DNA of 10,730 nucleotides, from contig CAMPAA010000095.1 in assembly GCA_946631345.1 (NCBI GenBank), positions 1 through 10,730 of the forward strand, written 5' to 3'. The notes beneath the pieces are model-generated. The model saw only the letters and a program-made list of their open reading frames with translations. It had not been told where the DNA came from and did not search any database. The stretch is from an uncultured Verrucomicrobiota bacterium. Lineage in GTDB: Bacteria > Verrucomicrobiota > Kiritimatiellia > RFP12 > UBA1067. Shown here in pieces: positions 6,281 through 10,730 of the stretch. The position numbers and the translations under genes were made by a program. Positions within the stretch are counted from its first letter, which is position 1. The number at the start of each line of letters is the position of its first letter.

Positions 6281-7765
6281 ATGTCAATATTCGACAGAAC
6301 ATTCCACCCGGACGAAGCGAATCAGGCGTTTACCGCCGGGCGGCTTCTCGAAACGGGCGTATACCGGTACAATCCGCAGGACCACCACGGCCCTACGCTA
6401 TACTATTCCGCCGCCGCACTCCAGAAGGCTTACGGCAACGGCTCGACCGCCACGCTCGACGGCACCCTTCTGCGATGCACTCCGCTTCTTTTTGCCGCCC
6501 TTGCGCTCGTCTTGGGATTTTTCGCCGTAAAGAAGGTCACGGCGCGGGCAGGATACGGCATCATATTCTCGCTCCTGCTCGGCACCGCTCCAATATTTGC
6601 GTTCTTCGCGACAGACTTTATCCAGGAGATGCTCCTTGCCGCGTTCACGGTTATGATGTTCTGGTCTGGCGTTGGCTACGTGTTCTCGGCCTCCATGATC
6701 GCCAGCGGCCCAACGCCTGCCGCAAGCAGGATCAAGCCCGGCACATGGGCGCTTCTATTCGGCATCGCCGCCGGTCTCGCCTTTGCCACCAAGGAGACGG
6801 CGGTCCTCGCGTTCGCCGCCGCCGGCATCGCCTGCATAGCCGTCTACCATCCGCGCTGCGGGTTCACCATAGTCCCACTACACGCCATGCTCGCCGCCGC
6901 CGGATTCATGCTCACCGCGACGCTCCTCTATTCCTCTTTCGGGGCCGACTGGCAGGGCGTGTACAGCGCCTTCATCGCCGCGCCGCTCTCCTACCTCGGC
7001 CGCGCCGCAGGATCATCCGCATCCCAAGGCGCCGCAGCCCACGTCCATCCGTGGTGGCAGTATCTCAAGTGGCTGTTCGCGCAGTCATGGCCCTGCGGCG
7101 AAGCAGTCCTGATCGTGCCTGTCGCCATCGCCGCCTTCTGCCGCGGATCCATGCGCCACAGGCCGCTTAAGTTCGCGGTGGTCTATTCACTCGCGCTCGC
7201 GGCTCTCTACTCCACCATACCGTACAAGACGCCTTGGTGCGCGCTGCAGATCGTGCTCGGGCTTGCGCTTGCCGCAACTTTCGCCATTCAGCTCCTTTCG
7301 GAGACGGCCTGCAGGCTGCATCCGTTCCGCAGATGCGCCGGATGCGCGGCGGCCGTCCTTTGCGGGATTGCCGTTTCAGTGCACATGTGCGGGCTCAGTA
7401 TGATCAACCGCGATCCCGACTCGAAGGCAATCCCGTACAACTACGCGGCGGCATCGCCGCAGGTCAGGGAACTCGCCGCGCTCGTGCTCTCAAAGATTCC
7501 GCCTGGCGACGGCTCTTTCGCCGCCGTCGCCTTGCCGCCCGAGGATACGTGGCCATTGCCTTTCTATCTACGATCTGTGGGCGACAGGGTAGGATACTGG
7601 ACGCAGTTCGGCGAACTCGAGGCGCTGGCCGGACTCGGAAGCAGGCCTGCCGTGGTAGTGGTGCCGGCCGAAGACGGCCACCTCGTGCAGCCGCTCTTCC
7701 CGCATCTCAAGAACACGAAACGCTTCGAGATGCGTCCACGCGTGAGGGTTCGCGCATTCTGGTGA
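6281..7765 (+). CDS. Agl23/TIGR03663-like polytopic membrane protein (GT39-related)
   Basis: A 494-aa integral membrane protein resembling the TIGR03663 family ('flippase activity-associated protein Agl23'), itself related to GT39/ArnT-type glycosyltransferases that use lipid-linked sugars. Family marks are HPDEANQAFTAGRLLETG with the acidic pair D11-E12, YRYNPQDHHGPTLYY at 28-42, TIPYKTPWC at 312-320, and a soluble C-terminus with DTWPLPFYLRSVGDRVGYW at 422-440. About nine or ten hydrophobic segments lie between residues 69 and 371. The ATG at 6281 follows AAGGAAG by 12 nt, a long spacing. An in-frame TGA at 6227 and the lack of an earlier start mean the protein begins directly at the first-loop motif, without the transmembrane helix that normally precedes it. 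A role in cell-surface or exported glycan assembly is inferred; donor and acceptor are unknown. A strong terminator follows. Confidence 0.85.
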   Translation: MSIFDRTFHPDEANQAFTAGRLLETGVYRYNPQDHHGPTLYYSAAALQKAYGNGSTATLDGTLLRCTPLLFAALALVLGFFAVKKVTARAGYGIIFSLLLGTAPIFAFFATDFIQEMLLAAFTVMMFWSGVGYVFSASMIASGPTPAASRIKPGTWALLFGIAAGLAFATKETAVLAFAAAGIACIAVYHPRCGFTIVPLHAMLAAAGFMLTATLLYSSFGADWQGVYSAFIAAPLSYLGRAAGSSASQGAAAHVHPWWQYLKWLFAQSWPCGEAVLIVPVAIAAFCRGSMRHRPLKFAVVYSLALAALYSTIPYKTPWCALQIVLGLALAATFAIQLLSETACRLHPFRRCAGCAAAVLCGIAVSVHMCGLSMINRDPDSKAIPYNYAAASPQVRELAALVLSKIPPGDGSFAAVALPPEDTWPLPFYLRSVGDRVGYWTQFGELEALAGLGSRPAVVVVPAEDGHLVQPLFPHLKNTKRFEMRPRVRVRAFW

Positions 7766-7779
7766 CGGAGAATGAAAGT

Positions 7780-7806
7780 AAAGGCGGCGGGAAACCCGCC
7801 GCCTTT
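7780..7806. terminator. Bidirectional intrinsic terminator between convergent genes
   Basis: A perfect 12-bp stem with an AAA loop at 7792-7794: AAAGGCGGCGGG (7780-7791) pairs with CCCGCCGCCTTT (7795-7806). T-rich tracts flank it in both directions (TTTCTGTTT on plus, TTTACTTT on minus). It lies 14 nt after the stop of the Agl23-like gene and 25 nt past the stop of the GH123-type gene, so it can end both transcripts. Confidence 0.9.
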
Positions 7807-7831
7807 CTGTTTGCCGTCATATTCCGCCGGT

Positions 7832-9283
7832 TCAGCGGTTTACGAGCTTCAGCGTGTCTTCCTTCAGCTTGACGAAATTGGTCTTGTTCGCCATGGCCTC
7901 CTTGTAGTCGTAGCGCTTGGACAGCGCCGCGATCTCGTCGGCGAAAAGCCCCTTCTCCCTCAGGATGCGGAGCTTCTCGACCGTGGCGATTCCGTTACGC
8001 ATCTCAAGGAAGCGGAAGGACGGCGCACCGCCGGGATAAGCCAGGTAGGTATCACCGGCGCGCCAGCCGCGGAAGGAACCGTCCTTGGCCGGATCCTCTG
8101 GCCAGCTGTTCCAGGCCCAGCGGAGGAACCCGTCAAGCCCGACCATGCCGGCATACGCGCCGATCCAGAAGTTCTCGGCAGGCATGGAGGAAAGGAAGTT
8201 GTTGGGGTAGGCGGGGCTGCAGCACACATAGAACGTGGTGTAGAAGCCCTTCGCCTGGCGATCCTTGACCTCCGCGAGGAAGTCGGGCGTCATGTGGCCG
8301 AGGTACTGCGAGTAGCTGTCGATCGTGATGCCTACGAACTCGCTTGGCTTGCGGTTTCCGGCAAGCGCGATCTTCATGCCCGGCGCGTGCGCCTGCACGA
8401 AATCGGCAATGATCTTGACGTCCTTAGGCGCGCGCTCGTCCATCGAGATGTACGTGTCGGCGAACCAGCCCTTCGCCTTCAGGTGCGCGGCGAAGTCCGT
8501 GAGGAACGGCCCCCAGAAATCCTCGAACTCCTTCGAGCCGGGCGGCGCTGACACAACAACCGGCTCGCCCTTTTCGTCGTTCCAGTTGACCTTGTTGCCC
8601 CACGGGCACATCGTGTAGCAGGCGATGTGCGGGCCGATTCCGCAGCTGCGCCCGAACTCGACGTACTCGTCGAAGAGCGAATAGTCGAACTTCCATGAAC
8701 CGTCGGCCTTTCTTGTGCGGCCGATCATCGATCCGTAGGCATCGCGGCACTGATGGTTCCATGGACGGTCTAGAAGCGTCACCGTGAGCGCCTTCTGCCC
8801 GGCGGACGCGAGCAGCTCCCACACAGGGCGCATTGCCGCGTAGTGCGCCTTCGAGAACGGCTTGGCCTTGGCAACGCGCGCGACGGCCCAAGGATGCTGC
8901 CAGAGGTCAAGGTAGTACTTCCAGTCCTTGGCGGGAGGAAGCTCGCGGTCCACCACGCGGATATCCATCAGCCCCCACTTGTAGATGCCGGGCTTGGCCG
9001 TGCGCGGAACCGTAATCTCGGCGATGCAGGGCGCACCCTCCACATCCCACTCAACCCTGTCGTAGCACTCGGAAAGCTGGAGGCTGGCAGGCGTTGTGCG
9101 ATACTTGACGGGCCTGAGCACGCCTCTGCGCACGGAAATTCCGGCCGGCGCTTCGCCAAGCTCCGTGTAGTCGGGAACCATTGTCATCAGGGTCTCGCCG
9201 CGCCACGCGGCGATCTCATGGCTGTCGGCGGATGCGCCAAGCGCAAACGCAAGCGCCGCCGCCGCTGTCCACATTGTCTTCAT
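7832..9283 (-). CDS. Secreted GH123-family glycoside hydrolase (probable N-acetyl-beta-galactosaminidase)
   Basis: A 483-aa exported enzyme of the GH123 catalytic family (formerly DUF4091). Known members hydrolyse terminal beta-linked N-acetylgalactosamine by substrate-assisted catalysis using an adjacent Asp-Glu pair. Here that pair is D282-E283 in DTYISMDERAPKD. Residues 1-18 are a signal peptide (MKTMWTAAAALAFALGAS), about 20-115 a beta-sandwich, and about 125-445 the barrel, which also carries TLLDRPWNHQC near 169-179 and LRWAWNSWPEDP near 387-398, typical of the family's substrate pocket. Start 9283 was chosen for its AAGGA site and signal peptide; a frame extending to 9394 would add 37 unlikely residues and pass the predicted transcription start. 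It has its own promoter and a terminator, so it appears monocistronic. Substrates could be mucin, glycosphingolipid or glycosaminoglycan sugars; exact specificity cannot be read from the sequence. Confidence 0.88.
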   Translation of the reverse strand: MKTMWTAAAALAFALGASADSHEIAAWRGETLMTMVPDYTELGEAPAGISVRRGVLRPVKYRTTPASLQLSECYDRVEWDVEGAPCIAEITVPRTAKPGIYKWGLMDIRVVDRELPPAKDWKYYLDLWQHPWAVARVAKAKPFSKAHYAAMRPVWELLASAGQKALTVTLLDRPWNHQCRDAYGSMIGRTRKADGSWKFDYSLFDEYVEFGRSCGIGPHIACYTMCPWGNKVNWNDEKGEPVVVSAPPGSKEFEDFWGPFLTDFAAHLKAKGWFADTYISMDERAPKDVKIIADFVQAHAPGMKIALAGNRKPSEFVGITIDSYSQYLGHMTPDFLAEVKDRQAKGFYTTFYVCCSPAYPNNFLSSMPAENFWIGAYAGMVGLDGFLRWAWNSWPEDPAKDGSFRGWRAGDTYLAYPGGAPSFRFLEMRNGIATVEKLRILREKGLFADEIAALSKRYDYKEAMANKTNFVKLKEDTLKLVNR

Positions 9284-9287
9284 GTTG

Positions 9288-9292
9288 TCCTT
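9288..9292 (-). promoter_or_regulatory. Ribosome-binding site deciding the GH123 gene start
   Basis: AAGGA on the minus strand, 4 nt before the ATG at 9283, inside a purine-rich stretch. It supports that start, which also coincides with a signal peptide, over the longer frame from 9394. Confidence 0.7.
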
Positions 9293-9353
9293 TTCTTTTT
9301 GTGTTGGTGTGATGCCATCCCGCCCCACCCCGGAACGGAATGTAAATGCCGCG

Positions 9354-9362
9354 ATTATACCA
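9354..9362 (-). promoter_or_regulatory. Extended -10 promoter of the GH123-type gene
   Basis: On the minus strand, TGG (9360-9362) precedes a perfect -10 TATAAT (9354-9359). No good -35 is visible at 16-18 nt spacing (TGGTGT at best), which is normal for extended -10 promoters. Transcription should start near 9347, giving a leader of about 64 nt. Confidence 0.7.
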
Positions 9363-9431
9363 TAAAGCGACCGCAGACACCACAGGCGTTCCACGCATCG
9401 TCACGCGAGCCGTACACGCCCACGCCAGGAA

Positions 9432-9519
9432 TGGTGCCGGAGACGGGAGTCGAACCCGTACGAGAGAAACCCCTCAGCGGATTTTAAGTCCGCGGCGTCT
9501 GCCATTCCGCCACTCCGGC
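9432..9519 (-). tRNA. tRNA-Leu (anticodon UAA)
   Basis: An 88-nt class II tRNA including an encoded CCA end (9432-9434). The acceptor stem GCCGGAG pairs with CTCCGGC, the anticodon stem GCGGA with TCCGC around the loop CTTAAAA, and the T arm ACGGG-TTCGACT-CCCGT is intact. The anticodon TAA at 9484-9486 reads UUA (and UUG by wobble). The long variable arm (about 17 nt) is as expected for leucine. No integrase gene or duplicated tRNA 3' end is seen nearby. Confidence 0.97.
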
Positions 9520-9533
9520 TTCAAATACCGCAT

Positions 9534-9542
9534 AGTATACCA
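9534..9542 (-). promoter_or_regulatory. Extended -10 promoter of tRNA-Leu
   Basis: On the minus strand, TGG (9540-9542) precedes -10 TATACT (9534-9539). The -10 ends 14 nt before the first tRNA base, giving a 5' leader of about 8 nt. No good -35 is seen; that position falls in the terminator hairpin just upstream. The tRNA could also be reached by read-through from the redox operon. Confidence 0.6.
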
Positions 9543-9548
9543 TAAACA

Positions 9549-9575
9549 GGGCGCCGTACCTCACGTACGGCGCCC
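9549..9575 (-). terminator. Terminator of the Fe-S protein operon
   Basis: A perfect 11-bp stem, GGGCGCCGTAC (9549-9559) with GTACGGCGCCC (9565-9575), around a 5-nt loop. It lies 31 nt past the stop of the Fe-S protein gene. On the minus strand it is followed by TGTTTAT, a weak U tract, so termination may be incomplete and some transcripts could continue into the tRNA. Confidence 0.7.
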
Positions 9576-9606
9576 CATCCAGTCATTTCGTGACCCGGGC
9601 ATCGGA

Positions 9607-10641
9607 TCACAGGCAGCTTGCCGCCAGCTCGTCGAGCGTTACGGCGTTGAGCCTGCCGTACTTCACGAGGGCCTTCTTCGTGTAGACGGAGCCCACGACG
9701 ATACGATCCTTCTTAGGATCGTCGGCGCGTGCGGCGACGTATTCCGCGAGCGCCTTGACCAGTTCCGGATGGAGCTTGTCCAGCACCACCGCGCCCTCGC
9801 CGCAGTTGTACGTCTCCTCGTCGTTCGTTCCGAACGGCTTGTTGACGGCCTTGAGCGCGGCGAGCAGCTTGTCCATGCAAGCGCAGCCCTGGTAGTTGCG
9901 GATGAAGTCGTCGGCAAGCGCATACACCTCGCCGGCGGGCTTGGAGAACTTCACCTTCGCCTGCATCACGAAACCTGCCATCGACTTCACCTCGCACGGA
10001 AGCTTCACTCCGAACTCGGGGTAGTCCTGCTTCAGGGCGTTCACGGCGGCCGGGTTGGATACGACCAGCGTCTTCACTCCCTCGTCCTTCAGGAACGCCG
10101 CGAACCTCTCGGCGGCGGCCTTGGCCTCCGGCAAATAGCCGAGGACCTTCAGCGCCTTGCCGATGCAGCCGCCGGTGATGACCTTGGGCGACACCTTCGC
10201 GGCGGAGAAGAGCCTCTTCGCGGCGGCGACCGCCGCCTTGTCGGAGGCGGTGGTCTCGTCGAGAAACCAGGCGACGTCGCCCTTGCCCTCGGCCTTCCAT
10301 CCGACGGACTTCTCAAGCTTCGCTGCGAGCTTCCTCACGGCTTCCGGGGCTTTGCCGGCCTCCACGACGTCAGCGCGCGCGGCGAGGGCGAGACCGTTCT
10401 CGTCGTAGTGGTTCACGCAGTGGTGGACGCAGCAGGCGGAGAGGTCCTGCCTGTAGAGCGCATCCACGAAATCCTCGTCGTCGAACGAGTTCGTGCCGGT
10501 CCTGAGGCCGTAGAGCATCGCCGCGCGGATGCGTGGGGTGTCCACCTCGGTGAACCTCACGTTCCCGATGGCTGAGAGGTGCCGGCACATGAAGCAGAAC
10601 CGGCAGTTCATTATGGCTTCTTCGTACTTGTCGATATGCAT
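9607..10641 (-). CDS. Fe-S protein of a GlcD-type oxidoreductase pair, with incomplete ferredoxin motifs
   Basis: A 344-aa cytoplasmic protein resembling the HdrD/GlpC/GlcF-type Fe-S subunits that take electrons from an FAD-linked 2-hydroxyacid oxidase. The start at 10641 has AAAGGA 9 nt upstream. The N-terminus reads NCRFCFMCRHLSAIGN: C13, C16 and C19 fit a [4Fe-4S] motif, but the fourth position is S23. A second motif, LSACCVHHCVNHYD, keeps only C71 and C75 of the expected four ligands, with C70 next to them and S68 in a ligand place. The middle and C-terminus (GGCIGKALKVLGYLPEA, KTLVVSNPAAVNALKQDYPEFG, GCACMDKL, YNCGEGA) resemble CCG-type domains without a full CCG motif. It follows the oxidase gene by 18 nt, so the two are surely co-transcribed. 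It probably relays electrons, but with fewer clusters than usual. No membrane segment is seen. Confidence 0.75.
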   Translation of the reverse strand: MHIDKYEEAIMNCRFCFMCRHLSAIGNVRFTEVDTPRIRAAMLYGLRTGTNSFDDEDFVDALYRQDLSACCVHHCVNHYDENGLALAARADVVEAGKAPEAVRKLAAKLEKSVGWKAEGKGDVAWFLDETTASDKAAVAAAKRLFSAAKVSPKVITGGCIGKALKVLGYLPEAKAAAERFAAFLKDEGVKTLVVSNPAAVNALKQDYPEFGVKLPCEVKSMAGFVMQAKVKFSKPAGEVYALADDFIRNYQGCACMDKLLAALKAVNKPFGTNDEETYNCGEGAVVLDKLHPELVKALAEYVAARADDPKKDRIVVGSVYTKKALVKYGRLNAVTLDELAASCL

Positions 10642-10659
10642 TTTAAGGTGTCCTTTCTG

Positions 10660-10730
10660 TTAGCATCCGGCGAAACCGAGCTTGCCGGGGTTCATGATGC
10701 CGTTCGGGTCGAGCTGCTTCTTGATACCCT
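10660..10730 (-). CDS. FAD-linked oxidase, GlcD-like (C-terminal 22 residues only)
   Basis: Only the last 22 residues are in the window: they begin GIKKQLDPNGIMNPGKLG and end FAGC before TAA. The motif LDPNGIMNPGK is the characteristic end of the FAD-linked oxidase C-terminal domain found in GlcD, D-lactate dehydrogenase and similar flavoproteins. Pairing with a downstream Fe-S subunit gene 18 nt away supports a GlcD/GlcF-like 2-hydroxyacid-oxidising complex. The exact substrate (lactate, glycolate or other) cannot be told from this fragment. Confidence 0.85.
   Translation of the reverse strand, partial: GIKKQLDPNGIMNPGKLGFAGC

Noticed and set aside
6190..7170. 326-aa plus-strand frame overlapping the Agl23-like gene
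   Set aside because: It is a shifted frame dominated by Arg and His with no hydrophobic segments, while the other frame encodes family motifs and membrane helices. I also checked it as the source of a missing first helix, but it is not hydrophobic there.
9432..9519. tRNA-Leu as an integration site of a mobile element
   Set aside because: No integrase or transposase is present and no direct repeat of the tRNA 3' end is found in the window.
9346..10575. 409-aa open frame on the plus strand
   Set aside because: It runs through the tRNA and the terminator hairpin and is antisense to the Fe-S protein gene, whose cysteine motifs and ribosome site are clear.

Overview
The window is 10.7 kb of GC-rich bacterial chromosome. 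Its gene content points to a carbohydrate-degrading member of the PVC group, most likely Kiritimatiellota or a relative such as Lentisphaerota. The reasons are a secreted SUMF1-fold protein, secreted glycan-active enzymes, a XylR-type regulator (LacI-like sensor fused to an AraC-type DNA-binding domain), and a bacterial Agl23-like membrane protein. This assignment is inference from gene families; no phylogenetic marker was searched.

Left block (1-4877, minus strand): one promoter drives a tightly packed four-gene operon. In transcription order it encodes an SGNH/GDSL hydrolase, an unrecognised secreted protein, a SUMF1-fold protein that lacks the catalytic cysteines of formylglycine-generating enzyme, and a clan GH-A-like glycoside hydrolase that runs off the left edge. 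All four begin with signal peptides. The block looks like a small exported glycan-utilisation unit: esterase, glycosidase and two proteins that may bind or present substrate.

Control region (4823-4950): a divergent intergenic region holds two perfect, directly abutting 23-bp repeats between the operon promoter and the promoter of the regulator gene (4951-6135, plus strand). The likely model is that the XylR-like protein binds the repeats, activates the operon and represses itself. The regulator's -10 box is so close to its ATG that its mRNA is probably leaderless.

Middle block (6136-7831): a well-formed promoter drives an Agl23/TIGR03663-like polytopic membrane protein related to GT39-type glycosyltransferases. 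A perfect 12-bp hairpin, usable from both sides, separates it from the convergent next gene.

Right block (7832-10730, minus strand): a secreted GH123-type enzyme (N-acetyl-beta-galactosaminidase family) has its own promoter. Upstream of it lie a tRNA-Leu(UAA) and a terminator hairpin. Last comes a two-gene redox operon, the C-terminus of a GlcD-like FAD-linked oxidase followed by an Fe-S protein whose ferredoxin cysteine motifs are incomplete.

Five promoters share an extended -10 of the form TG(G/C)TA(T/C)A(A/C)T, which helped fix transcription starts. Several starts were set downstream of the longest reading frame because a strong ribosome-binding site and a signal peptide begin there.
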